Of a stretch of DNA of 64,000 nt, positions 42,617 to 54,431 are shown piece after piece. The DNA is from Scylla paramamosain (lineage: Eukaryota; Arthropoda; Malacostraca; Decapoda; Portunidae). The notes under the pieces are model-generated. The model did not search any database. It had not been told where the DNA came from and saw only the letters and a list, made by a program, of their open reading frames with translations. The translations under genes and the position numbers were made by a program. The stretch spans positions 21,164,636-21,228,635 of the forward strand of contig NC_087151.1 of the NCBI RefSeq assembly GCF_035594125.1, written 5' to 3'. Positions within the stretch are counted from its first letter, which is position 1. Each line of letters starts with the position of its first letter.

Positions 42617-43013
42617 CTATTTAGCTAATTTTCCTTGGAATGACTACTGCTTCCGTGTCAGAAACCCGTCTTTGTGTGCCAAGCATATAACAGAGATGAT
42701 AGTGTCTGGCATAGAGGCGTACATTCTTCCCTCTTTTTCTCGATCTAAACCTTGCAAACCATGGTTTAACACAGCTTGTTCTCGTGTTATATATATGCTA
42801 TATATATATGATAGAGAGGTGGCCCACCAAAGGTACTTAAACCTTCCATCACCAGAATCTCATGCACTTTATATTTCTTCCCGGAACCATGCAAAGTCTG
42901 TTCTCCAACTAGCCAAAAACTCCTCCATTAACAGAAAGTGTCAAAAATTTTTTTTTTAAGATCTAACTCACCTTCTGACTTCTGGCACCTAGCCAATAAT
43001 ATCTCCAATAACT

Positions 43014-43700
43014 TTGCTTCTTCTTCTTTCCCTCCTTTATTTCAACCAGATGGCACCACTGCTATCACATCTATCTCTAAAGCTGAACTCATCGCTTAAA
43101 CCTTTGCTAAAAACTCTACCTTGGACGATTCAAGGCTTTTTCCTCCCTCTCCTCCACCCTCTGACTACTTCATGCTACCTATTAAAATTCTTCGCAATGA
43201 TGCTTTCCATGCTGGCCTAAATGCTCTAAAGGCTTATGGACCTGATGGGGTCCCTCCTATTGTTCTCCGAAACTGTGCCTCCGTGCTTGCACCTTGCTTA
43301 TTCAAACTCTTTCAGCTCGGTCTATCAATATCTACCTTTCCTTCTTGCTGGAAGTTTGCCTACATTCAACCTGTTCCTAAAAAGGGTGACCGTTCTAATC
43401 CCTCAGACTACCGTCGTGCCTATCTAAAGATTTTGAATCTATCCTCAACAGGAAGAAACTTTTGCTGTTGCCTTGGATATATCAAAAGCATTTGAAAGAG
43501 TCTGGCACAAAGCTGTTCTTCTAAATCTATTAACAGTGGTGTTCTTCAGGATACTTTCCTGTCACCTACTCTCTCCTTATTATTCATCAATGACCTTCTA
43601 GACCAAACTTCTTGTCCTATTCACTTCTACGCTGATGATAACATCCTGCACTTTTCCACGTCTTTTTATAGACTTCAGAAGTAAACATTTCATGCAGGGA
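43014..43700 (+). pseudogene. L6 reverse transcriptase remnant
   Basis: Contains KAYGPDGVPPIVLRN and WKFAYIQPVPKKGDRSN, then jumps through two deletions past most of the QYGF and motif A regions (only the aagcatttgaaagagtctggc piece remains) to SINSGV, LSPTLSLLFINDLL and FYADDN. The YADD box is intact, but motif A is damaged and the frame is broken in several places. Confidence 0.85.
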
Positions 43701-43734
43701 AGCCACAGAACGCCAGACTTCTGATCTTTCTAAA

Positions 43735-44440
43735 ATTTCTGATTGGGGCAGAGCAAATTATGTATTGTTCCGTGCCTCAAAAACCCAGTTCCTCCATTTA
43801 TGAACTTGACACAACCTTCCAGACAACTATCCCCTCTTCCTCAATGACACTCAACTGTTCTCCTTTTCTACACTGAGCATCCTCGGTCTGTCCTTTACTT
43901 ATAATCTGAAGTGGAAACCTCACACCTCATCTCTAGCTAAAACAGCTTCTATAAAGTTAGAAGTTCTGAAACGTCTCTGCCAGTTTTTCTAACCCCCCTT
44001 CTGCTGCTAACTCTGTACAAGGGCCTTATCCGTCCATGTATGAAGTATGCTTCACATGTCTGGGAGGGTTCCACTCATACTGCTCTTCTAGACAGGGTGG
44101 AATCAAAAGCTTTTCGTCTCATCACCTCCTCTTCTCTAGCTGATTGTCTTCAGCGTCTCTCTCATCGCTGCAATGTTGCATCTCTAACTATCTTCCACCG
44201 GAATTTTCATGCTAACTACTCTTCTGATCTTGCTAACTGCGTGCCTCCCCTCCTCCCGCGGCCTCACTGCACAAGACTTTGTTCTTTCTCCCACCCCAAT
44301 TCTGTCCATCTCTCTAATGCAAGAGTTAACCAGCATTCTCAGTCATTCATCCCTTTCTCTGGTAAATTCTGGAACTCCTTGCCTGCTTTTGCATTTCCAT
44401 CTTTCTATGACGAATTCCTTCAAGGGTGAGGTTGAAGACA
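43735..44440 (+). pseudogene. L6 RT end and C-terminal domain
   Basis: Fragments read SDWGRAN-like, [12 protein letters not shown] (here LSILGLSF), then an uninterrupted 129-residue piece at 44040-44429 with [28 protein letters not shown] and SFIPFSGKFWNSLP. It ends early at a frameshift in the SFYDEFLQG region. Confidence 0.83.
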
Positions 44441-45928
44441 CTTATCCTTCAGTTTTTGACTACTGCTCTGGACCCTTTCCTGGGACTGGCATCTCAGTGG
44501 GCTTTTTTTTTTATTATTTTTTTTTATTGGATTTTTGTTGCCCTCGGCCGGTGTCTCTCCTACATGAAAAAAATAAATAAATAAATAAAATTAAAAATAA
44601 AAATACAAGTTTCTTTGTATGCATTTTGGCGGTTTGGTACTTAACATTGTGAAAGTCTCATAATACCCGTTTTTTGATAATGGTGTTCTGTTTCTCAATT
44701 TAGAGTACTATTCACGTGTTTTAGCGTTTTCATACCTAGGAACTTCAAAAACACTCATAATACACTTTTGTGATTATATCGTTTCGTTTTCCTGTATTGG
44801 CTAATTTACACGTCTTTTGTCGTTTTGGTACAAAACAAACTGAAAAAAAAAACACTTAAAACACAAGTTTTTGGAAATATTCTCTTATTCCAGAATGTGT
44901 TCTTTGTATGTATTTTGCATTTTGGTAACTAATATGGTGAATCATACTCATAATACACGTTTTTTGTTAATGATATTCTGTTACCTAACATAGATTAATA
45001 TTCATATGTTTTAGCGTGTCTGCACCTAAGAATCTTAAAAAGACTCATAAGAAACGTTTGTGGTTTAGTTTCGTTATATTTTCTAATTTGTATGTGTTTT
45101 GCCGTTTTAAGAAACTGAAAAACATCGAAGACACGTTTTGGGTAATGTTTCATGTATTTTAGAGTTTTGGTACATAAAAAGCTTAAAAAAAAGTAAAAGA
45201 CACAATTTTGATAACATTGTTTTAGTTTTTCAATACAGGGTTTTTTTTTCCTTTGTTTTTAGCGTTTTTATGCCTAATATGCTTAAAAAAAAACACAAAT
45301 GACACGTTTCTGATAATGTCATTTCATATCCCCATATTGGGTGCTTTCCATGCATTTCGTCATTTTGGTAATTAACAGGCGCAAATAAACTAAAAATACA
45401 CTTTTTTGGTGAAGTTGTTCAGTTTCTCCTAAAAGGACGTTTAGCATGCGTTTTAGCGTTTTTGGTACGTAAGAAAGATGAAAACACTCAAAAATAACTT
45501 TTTGGTAATGTTTCCTTTTTCAATATAGTGTGCTTTGAATGCACTTTGCCGTTTTGGCACCTAACAAATAAAAAAAAAAAATCATTCATAATACAGGTAT
45601 TTAAGTAATATAGTTTTCTTCATAGAGTTTTTTTTTTTTTTATGCATTTTAGCTTTTTGGTACATAAGATAGTAATTATTGTTGTTTTGTTCCTCAGTAT
45701 AGAGCTATTCATGTGCTTTAGCGTTCTGATACCTAAGAACATCAAAAACAATCATAACAAATGTTTCTGATTATACAATTTCTTTCTTTTCTTTATATTG
45801 GCTAGTTTGCGATTTTGTACCTAATGAACTGAAAAAAAAAAAAACATGTAAAATATACATTTTTTGGAAATGATGTTATGTTTCTAAATATGGAAATATT
45901 CATAAGTTTTAGCATTTCAGCACCTAAG

Positions 45929-46717
45929 AACCTTAAAAAACACTCATAAGACACATTTGTGGTAATATTGTTTTATTTTCCCATATCAGCTAATTTGCAT
46001 TTGATTTGCGGTTTTGGTACCTAATAAACTCGAAAACACCCTAAACACAAGTTTTTTGGTAATATTGTTCTGTTCCTCCAGAAATGGTGTTTTACATGTA
46101 TTTTAGAGTTTTGGTACGTAAGAGGCCCAAAAAAATTTAAAATACATGATTTGTTAGTAATGTTTAGTTTTCCCAAATGAGATGTTTTCCATGCTTTTAG
46201 CTTTTTGGTGACTTGTATGCTCAAAACAAGAAAATGACAGGTTTCTGGTAATGTTCTTTCATTACTCGATATAGGATGCTTTCCATGCATTTTGTAGGTT
46301 TGGTATCTAACAAGACGAAAAAAAAAACACTTAAAATACACTCTTTTGATGAAGTAGTTCTGTTTTATCTATTTTATTTATTTATTTATTTACTTATTTA
46401 TTTATTTATTTTTTGCGTGCGTTTTAGTGTTTTGGTACGTAACTAGTTTGAAAACATTAAAAAGACACTTTTTTGGTGATGTTTTCTTTTTCTAATTTCG
46501 TGTGCTTTGTATGCACTTTGGCGTTTTGGTACCTAACATTCATAATACAGGTTATTGGTATTGTAGTTCTGTTTCTTCATATAGATTTCTTTTTATGCAT
46601 TTTGTCGTTTTGGTGCCTAACACGGTAAATAAGACTCATAATGCACATTTTTGTTAATTACATTCTGTTACTAAACATAAAGTAATATTAACATGTTTTA
46701 GCGTTTCAGCACCAGTG
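45929..46717 (-). repeat. HOR2 variant with 8 monomers
   Basis: Units 1-7 are followed directly by unit 11. Units 8, 9 and 10 are missing. Units 7 and 10 both end in an acatggtgaat-like segment, which suggests unequal exchange between them. The same arrangement recurs at 57916-58671. Confidence 0.75.
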
Positions 46718-47754
46718 AACCTTAAAAACACTTGTCAAATACGTTTGTAATACTATCATTGTATCCACATATTAGCATATTTCCATGTGTTTTGGCGTTT
46801 TTATAAACTCAAACAGACTCAAAACATCCGTTTTTTGTAATGTTCTTTTTCACCAGGAAGTGTATTTTTGCTTCCATTTTAGAGTTTTGGTATGGTACAA
46901 GATTAAAAACCGTCAAAATACACGATTTTGGTAATATTCTTTAATTTTCTTATATCGGGTGTTTTCCATGCTTTTTAGTGTTTTCGTGGCTGATATGCTC
47001 AAAAACACGCAAATGACACGTTTCTGGACTTGTCATCTCATTATTGTATATAGAGTGTTTTGCTTGCATTTTGGGGATTTGTTACCTAACAAGCTGAAAA
47101 ATCACTAAAAATACATTTAAAATGAAGTTGTTCGATTTCTCCATAAATGAGTTTTATGTTTTGAATGCGTTTTAGCGTTTCGGCACGTAAACAGTTGAAA
47201 ACCATGAAAACCCACGTTTTTCGGTAATGTTATTTTATTTTCAAATATAGTGTGCTTTGCATGCATTTTGACGTTTTAGTACATTTATAATACATATTTT
47301 TGGTAAAGTAGTTCAGGTTCTTCATATAGATTTCTTTTTTATGCATTTTGGCGTTTTGGTATCTAACATGGTGAATAAGACTCATAATACACGTTTTTTT
47401 TTGGTAATATTAATCTCTCTCCCAATATAGAGTACTATTCACGTGTTTTAGCGTTCTGATACATAAGAACATGAAAAACACTGATAACACACTTTTGTGA
47501 TTATATAATTTAATTTCAATACATTGGCTACTTTGCATGTGTTTCCGTATTTTGGTACCTGAGACACTGAAAAATACTTAAAGCACACGTTTTTGGAAAT
47601 ATTTCTCTGTTTCTTCAAAAAGGGTTACTTGTATGCATTTTGGCATTTTGGTATTTAACATGGTGAATCACACTCATAATACACATTTTTGATAAAGATA
47701 TTGTTTCTAAAATACAGAGTAATATTCATGTGTTTTAGTGTTTCAGCAACTAAG
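46718..47754 (-). repeat. Reference HOR2 period, 11 monomers, 1,037 bp
   Basis: Between successive aaccttaaaaac anchors, eleven monomers can be counted, each ending in a distinctive segment (ttataaactc, ggtacaagatt, gctgatatgctc, cctaacaagctg, cgtaaacagttg, tagtacat, ctaacatggtgaataag, cataagaacatg, cctgagacactg, tttaacatggtgaatcac, ctaagaacctt). Confidence 0.8.
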
Positions 47755-48368
47755 AACCTTAAAAACACACATCGGAGACATTTGTGGTAATAACGTTTAG
47801 TTTCCTTATACTGTCTACTTTGCATTTATTTTGACGTGTTGTTACCTAATAAAATAAAATAAAAATAACTCAAAACACATGTTTTAGGTAATGTCGTTTT
47901 GTTTCTTCAGAAAGGGTGTTTGGGTACGTAAAAAGCTCAAAAAACACTCAAAAATACATTTTCTTTTTTTTTATAAAGTGTTTCCGTTTCTCCATAAAGG
48001 GTGTTGTGCTTGCGTTTTAGCGTTTTGATACCTCAAAAACCTCGTTTTTGGTAAAGTTGTTTTCATTTCCAATATAGTGTGCTTTGCATGCACTTTGATA
48101 ATGTAGTTTTGTTCTTTCACATAGGTCTCTTTATATGCATTTTAGCGTTTTGGTACTTAAAATGGTGAATAAGACTCATAGTAAACGTTTTTGGTAATGT
48201 TGGTCTGTTTCTCAGTATAATGTACTATTAACGTGTTATAGCTTTCTGATACCTTAGGACATCAAAAAAACTCATATTACAAGTTTGTGATGGATGTCTT
48301 TTCGTTTCTTTATATAGGCTACTTTGTACGTTTTTTTTTTTTTTTGCATTTTGGTTGCTAAGAAACTT

Positions 48369-48382
48369 AAAAACACGTTTTT
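48369..48382. repeat. L7 target-site duplication, left
   Basis: aaaaacacgttttt, next to the L7 3' end, matches the sequence at 50945-50959 on the other side apart from a 2-base difference. Confidence 0.65.
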
Positions 48383-48528
48383 ATGTAGGGAAACAGGCCA
48401 AGGTCAACAAAAATCCCCGACCAACAAAAAAATAAATACAAAATAAATAAAGAAAATAAATAAATAACCCACTGAGACAATGATCCCTGAACAGGTTCCG
48501 AAGCGGCAGTCAAAAATGCATAAGTGTC

Positions 48529-48930
48529 TTAAATGATAAGTGTCTTGAAGGAATTCAATTTATAGGAAGGTGGAAACACATAGTCAGGCATGGAGTTCCA
48601 AACTTTACCAGAGAAAGGAATTAATGATTGAGAATACTGGTTAACTCTTGCATTAGAGAGGTGGACAGAATAGGGGTGAGAGAAAGAAGAAAGTCTTGTG
48701 CAGAGAGGCCGCAGGCGGAGGGGAGGCATCTAGTTAGCAAGATCAGAAGAGCAGTTAGCATGAAAATAGCGGTAGAGGGTAGCTAAAGATTTAACATTGC
48801 GTCGGTAAGAAAGAAGCTTATGCCAGTCAGTTAGATGAGAGTTGATGATACGAAAATCTTTTGATTCCACTCTGTCTAAAATAGCCGTATGAGAGGAATC
48901 CCCCAAACATGTGAAGCATATTCCATGCAT
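48529..48930 (-). pseudogene. L7 C-terminal domain remnant
   Basis: Two adjacent minus-strand pieces: ILDRVESKDFRII, YRRNVKSLATLYRYFHAN and SSDLAN, then RCTRLSS-like text, SLIPFSGKVWNSMPD and FPPSYKLNSF. The stop at the junction and other changes make it inactive. Confidence 0.83.
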
Positions 48931-49241
48931 GGACGGATAAGGACCTTGTATAGGCTTAGCAGCTGGGGGGATGAGAAAAATTGTCGTAAAAGTCTCAGAA
49001 CACCTAACATCAAAGAATTGTTTTTAGCTGGAGATGAGTTTTGAAGTTTCTAGTTTAGGTTATAAAAAAAAAAAAAAAAACAGATGTTCAGTGTAGAAGA
49101 GATGAACAATTGATTGTCTTTATACAAGAGAGGATAGTTGTCTGGAAGGTTGTGTTGAGTTGATTGGTGGAGGAATTAAGTTTTTAAGGCATTAAACAAT
49201 TAATGCAAACAATTAATCAGAAATTTTTGAGAGATCGAAAG

Positions 49242-50130
49242 CTAGGCATCCTTGCGTGAACTGTTTACTTTCGGAAGGGTTGAACGTCTATAGAAAGAAG
49301 TAGAAAAATGCAGGGTGGTATCATCAGCGTTGGATTGGATAGGATAATATGTTTGGTTTAGAAGATCGTTAATGAGTAACGGGATGATAGTGGGTGACAG
49401 GATAGTACACTTAGGAACACCTCTGTTAATAGATTTAGAAGAACAGTGACCGTCTACCACAGGAGCAATAGAACGGTCAGAAAGGAAACTTGTGATTAAG
49501 ATACAGAGAGAAGAATAGAAGCTGTAGGTGGGTAGTTTGGAAATCAAAGTTTTAGGCCAGACTCTATTAAAAAAAGAAAATAATATGTATAAGGCAACAG
49601 CAAAAGTTTTACCAAAATCTCTCAAAGAGGATGATCAAGATTCAATAAGGAAAGCCAGATCACCAGTAGAGCGGCCTTGACGGAACCCAAACTGGCGATT
49701 AGATAGAAGTTTGTCAAGTGATATATGTTTAATAATTTTCCTGTTGAAGGTAGATTCAAAAACTTTAGATAGGTAGGAGATTAAAGCAATAGGACGGTAG
49801 TTTGAGGGATTAGAATGCCCACCATTTTTAGGAAAAAGGCTGAATGTAGGTAAACTTCCAGCAAGATGGAAAGGTAGATATTGAGAGGCAGAGTTGAAAG
49901 AGTTTCACTGGGCAAGGTGCCAGCACAGAGACACGGTTTCGTAGAAGAAGAGGGACCCCATCATGTTCATAAGCCTTCCGAGATTTTAGGCCAACGAGGG
50001 CATGGAAAACTTCATTACGAAGAATTTTAATAGGTTGAAAGAAGTAGTCAGAGGGTGGAGGAGAGGCAGGATAGCAAAGGTTTGAGCGAAGAGTTCAGTT
50101 TTAGAAATAGATGTGATAGCAATGGTGCCA
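49242..50130 (-). pseudogene. L7 reverse transcriptase remnant
   Basis: The better part (49625 down to 49242) shows FAVALYI...NRVWPKTLISKLP (damaged motif A), SFLSDRSIAPVVDGHC, GVPKCTILSPT (damaged VPQG block) and SNADDTTLHF, where YADD has become NADD. Upstream, pieces of the KKGDRSN and QYGF regions are recognisable but out of frame. Confidence 0.83.
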
Positions 50131-50267
50131 CCTGTTTGAAATAAAGGAGATAAAAAAAAAGAAGCAAAGTTATTGGAGATGTTTTTGGATAGATGCCAGA
50201 AGTCACGAGGGGAGTTAGATCTTGAAAGATTTTGACACTTTCTTTTAATGAAGGAAGTTTTGGCTAC

Positions 50268-50918
50268 TTAGAGAACAGACTTGGCATGGTTCCGGGCAGA
50301 CATATAAAGTTCACACAGATACGGGTGTCTGACACAGATGCAGTACTCCTTCCAAGAAAAATCAGAAAAATACCTCCTCAGGTCCTTCCAACTAACAGAG
50401 GCAAAACGCCAGAAGCACCTCCGCTTAGGGTGATCCAAAAGAAGGATTGAAGCGACAGGACAAGATACAGATATGAGATTGTGATCGGAGGAGCCCAATT
50501 GAGAAGATATGGTAACAGCATAAGCAGAAGGATTAGAGGTAATGAAAATGTCAAGAATACCTGGCCTATCTCGAGGACGGCGAGGAATACAGGTAGGATG
50601 TTGCACCAATTACACTAGGTCAAGGAGCATAATTGAAGGCTACTTCACCAGGATGGTCAGTGAAGTGAGAGGAAAGCCAAAGCTGGAGATAACACTGAAG
50701 TCTCAAAAAATGGTGATCTCTGTAAAAGGAAAGAAATAATGTGCTCCACTTTGAAAATAAAGCAGGCAAAGAATTTTCTTATTGTTAGAGGAGATAGGTG
50801 AGAGGAATACAGCACAGATAAATTTAGTTTGAGAGTGACTCTGTAGTCGTAGCCAGACAGTATAAAACTCTGAAGATTCGATAGCGTGGGCGCGAGAGCA
50901 GGTTAAGTCACTGCGCAC
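50268..50918 (-). pseudogene. L7 endonuclease remnant
   Basis: Minus-strand pieces read [30 protein letters not shown], then a broken GDFN region, and [12 protein letters not shown] followed by [15 protein letters not shown]. The catalytic His of SDH is kept, as in L6. The N-terminal part is missing. Confidence 0.84.
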
Positions 50919-50944
50919 ATAAAAACAACATCAAGATTTGGATT

Positions 50945-50959
50945 AAAACACAGGTTTTT
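50945..50959. repeat. L7 target-site duplication, right
   Basis: aaaacacaggttttt at the L7 5' junction, pairing with 48369-48382; satellite continues as gaaaatgttgtac. Confidence 0.65.
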
Positions 50960-51394
50960 GAAAATGTTGTACTTTTTCTCTAGAAAGGGTTGTTTGTATC
51001 CATTTTTATCATTCTGGTACCATAAATGGTGAATCACACTCATAATAAACGTTTTTGATGACTATGTTCTATTTCTTAATATTGTGTAATATCTATAAAT
51101 TTGTTTCAACGTTTTAGCATCTAAGAACCTTAAAATCACTCATAAGACAGGTTTGTGGTAATATCTTTTCGTTTCCCATCATTGCATTTGTATAGATATT
51201 TTAGTATATAATGAACTCAGAAATACTCAAAACACACGTTTTTCATAATGTTGTTATGCTCCTCCAGAAAGATTAATTTGAATGCATTTCAGAGTTTTGG
51301 TACGTAACAAGCTTAAAAGCACTGAAAAGACATAATTTTAATAATATTGTTTTGTTTTTCAATATTTTTTTTTTATATCTTTATTTATTTATTT

Positions 51395-51396
<2 letters not shown>

Positions 51397-51432
<36 letters not shown>
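51397..51432. repeat. (TG)n microsatellite
   Basis: About 18 tg units after an attt-rich stretch, within a satellite monomer. Confidence 0.96.
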
Positions 51433-51434
<2 letters not shown>

Positions 51435-51976
51435 TTGGTGTCTGATATCCTGATAAAAAAAAAAAAAGCAAATCACCCGTTTTTTGTAATGTCGTTTCAT
51501 TATCCTATATAAGGTGCTTTGCAAGCATTTAGGCGTTTTGCTACCTAAAAAACTAAAAAAAAAAACTTTCTTCTTTAAGGGTGTTTTGCATGCATTTTAG
51601 CGTTTTGGTACGTAAGAAGCTGGAAAACTCTGAAAAGAAACTTTTTTGGTAATGCTGTTTTCTTTTCCAATATAGTGTGCTATAAATGCAGTTTGGTCTT
51701 TTGCTATCCAACAGGTTAAAAAAAAAATTGTTAATGTTGTTCTGTTTCTTCATATAGGTTTCTCTGTATTCATCTAGGCGTTTTGGTTAATAACATGCTC
51801 AAAAACACTCAAAATCAACTTTTTAATGAAATTGTTGTTTCTCCATAAATTGTGTTTTGAATGGTTATTACCGTTTTGGAACTTAAGAAGATAAAAACAC
51901 TCAAAAGCCACTTTTTTTTTAGTATTTTTTTCTTCCTAATATAGTGTGCTTTCTATGCACTTTGCCATTTTGGTAC

Positions 51977-52286
<310 letters not shown>

Positions 52287-53175
52287 GCTTAGAACATTAA
52301 AAACACTCATAATTCACGTTTATGATTATGTTTTCGTTTTCCTATGCTGGCTACTTTTCATGTGTCTTGGCTTTTTGTTACCAATCAAACAGTAAAACGC
52401 TTAAAACACACGCTTTAGGAAATGTTCTGCTTTCTTTTTATGAATTCTAGCGTTTTGTTACCCAACATGGTGAAACAGACTCATGACTGTCGTTTTAGGT
52501 AGTGATGTTCTGTTTCTCAGTATAGAGTAATATTAATTTGTTTTAGCCTTTCACCGCCTATGAACCATTCATAACCATTCATAAGAGACGTTTGCGGTAA
52601 TATTATTTAGTTTTCCTTTATTAGTTGATTTGCATGTGTTTAAACAATATGCTTCCTAATAGACTGAAAAACTGTCAAAACACATGTTTTTGGTACCTAA
52701 TAAGTTCAATTTTTTTTTTTTTGGGGGGGGAAGTAATGCTATTCTGTTTCTTTATATAGGTTTCTTTAAATGCATTTTAACATTCTGGTAAGTAACAAGC
52801 TCAAAATATTTTTTTTTGATGAAGTTCTTCTCTTTCTCCATTAAAAATACTTTCCATCTGTTTTAGCGTATTGAAAACACTCACAAGAAAAGTTTTTGGG
52901 TAATGTTGTTTTCTTTTCCAGTATGGTGTCCTTTGCATGGACTTTGGCATTTTGATACCTAAGAACAAAAACATTTATAATACAGATTTTGGTTATATAG
53001 TTGTGTTTTTTCATATAAGTATCTTTATATGCCTTTTGGCGTTTTGATATTTAAAATGGTGAATAAGTCTCATAATACACGTTTTTGGTAATCTCTTACT
53101 TTTCCTCAATATTATTTACGTGTTTACCTGATACCTAAGAAAAACAAAAACACTCATAACGCCCGTTTATGAGTA

Positions 53176-53366
53176 TATCGTTTCGTTTTATTATGTCGGT
53201 TACTTTACATGAGTTTTTGCGTTCTTGGACCTAACAAACTATAAAACACTTAAAACATACATTATTGGAAATTATCTGTTTCTCCAGAAAATGTTTTTTG
53301 TATACATTTTGGCGTTTTTGTACCTAAAATAGTCAATGAGACTCGTAATACACGCTTTTAGTAATA
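53176..53366 (-). repeat. Local duplication, left copy (about 190 bp)
   Basis: Near-identical to 53757-53946 (tatcgtttcgttttattatg through cttttagtaat), 581 bp apart and in the same orientation. Two monomers long. Confidence 0.88.
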
Positions 53367-53756
53367 ATAATTTGCTTTTCAATATAGAGTAACACTTATT
53401 TGTTTTAGCGTCTCAGCACCTAAGAACCTCATAAAGAACCCTCATAAAACATGCTTGTGGAAATACCGTTTATTTTCCTCATAACGGCTTAATTTACAAA
53501 TGTTGAGGCGTTTTGGTATATAATGAATTGAAAAATATTTAAAACACTCATTTTTGGCAATATTGTTCTGTCCCTCCGGAAAGGGAGTTTTCATGCATTT
53601 TAGAGTTTTAGTATGTAAGAAGCTCAAAAGCACTCAAAAGATACGATTATCATAATGATGTTAGTTTCACCATATCAGGTGTTTTTTATGCTTTTTTTGG
53701 TGTTTTTTAGCGTTTTGATGCCCAATATGCTCAAAACATATAGGGTGCTTTAAATG

Positions 53757-53946
53757 TATCGTTTCGTTTTATTATGTTGGTTACTTTACATGAGTTTTTG
53801 CGTTCTTGGACCTAACAAACTATAAAACACTTAAAACATACATTATTGGAAATTATCTCTTCCTCCAGAAAATGTTTTTTGTATACATTTTGGCGTTTTT
53901 GTACCTTAAATAGTCAATGAGACTCATAATAAACACTTTTAGTAAT
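53757..53946 (-). repeat. Local duplication, right copy (about 190 bp)
   Basis: Second copy of 53176-53366 with only scattered differences. Its left edge joins a monomer fragment ending gggtgctttaaatg, so the copy is out of normal HOR2 order. Confidence 0.88.
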
Positions 53947-54348
53947 ATGTTTTGGTACATAAGAAGCTCAAAAACACTCAATAAACAGTTTATTTGTGAA
54001 GCTATTCTGTTTCTCCATGAGGGGTATTCTTCCTGCCTTTTAGCATTTTGATACGTAAAAGCTGAAGAAAATTCAGAAACCACGTTTTTTACAATGTTGT
54101 CTTCCTTTCCAATATAATATGCTTTGCAAGCGCTTTGGCGCTTTTGTATCTAACAAGTTAAAAAACAGTCATAATGCTGGTGTTTGGTAATGTGGATGTG
54201 TTTCTTAATAAAGGATGCTTTGTATGCATTTTGAAGATTTCGTAACTAACATGGTGAGTAACATTCATAATGAATGTTTTTCTTGATGTTGTTTTGTTTC
54301 TCAATATAGAGGACTATTTTCGTGTTTTAGCGTTCTGATATTTAACAA

Positions 54349-54431
54349 AAATAAATAAATTAATAAAAGTAAATAAATAAATAAATAAAAATAAATAAAT
54401 AACATAAAATAATGTAAAAAATAAATAAATT
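54349..54431. repeat. (AAAT)n microsatellite
   Basis: Imperfect aaat/ataa repeats replacing the end of a unit-8-like monomer (gcgttctgatatttaac). Confidence 0.95.

Larger units (their letters stand above)
41930..44604 (+). mobile_element. LINE copy L6, 5'-truncated
   Basis: Starts inside the endonuclease (tctaattttcaatctgta) and runs to the 3' UTR, with a tail that has turned into (AAAT)n at 44566-44604. It carries internal deletions in the RT (about 190 bp near 43450 and about 130 bp near 43519) and a TA-palindromic insertion at about 42789-42812. The left flank (aggtttttggtaatgtagtt) and right flank (tttctttgtatgcatttt) belong to the same HOR2 monomer. Confidence 0.93.
44605..48382 (-). 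repeat. 96-bp satellite, HOR2 type, reverse
   Basis: About 3.8 kb of reverse HOR2. Anchor segment aaccttaaaaa at 45929, 46718 and 47755 gives periods of 789 and 1,037 bp. A (TTTA)n tract lies at 46371-46412. No gene seen. Confidence 0.87.
48383..50944 (-). mobile_element. LINE copy L7, 5'-truncated, with target-site duplication
   Basis: Runs on the minus strand from inside the endonuclease (50944) to the 3' UTR (48383). The T-run of the 3' UTR has expanded to aataaataaa-type repeats at 48428-48467. An aaaacac(ag)gttttt sequence is found on both sides, consistent with a 13-15 bp target-site duplication. The copy is more diverged than L5 and has many frame breaks. Confidence 0.93.
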
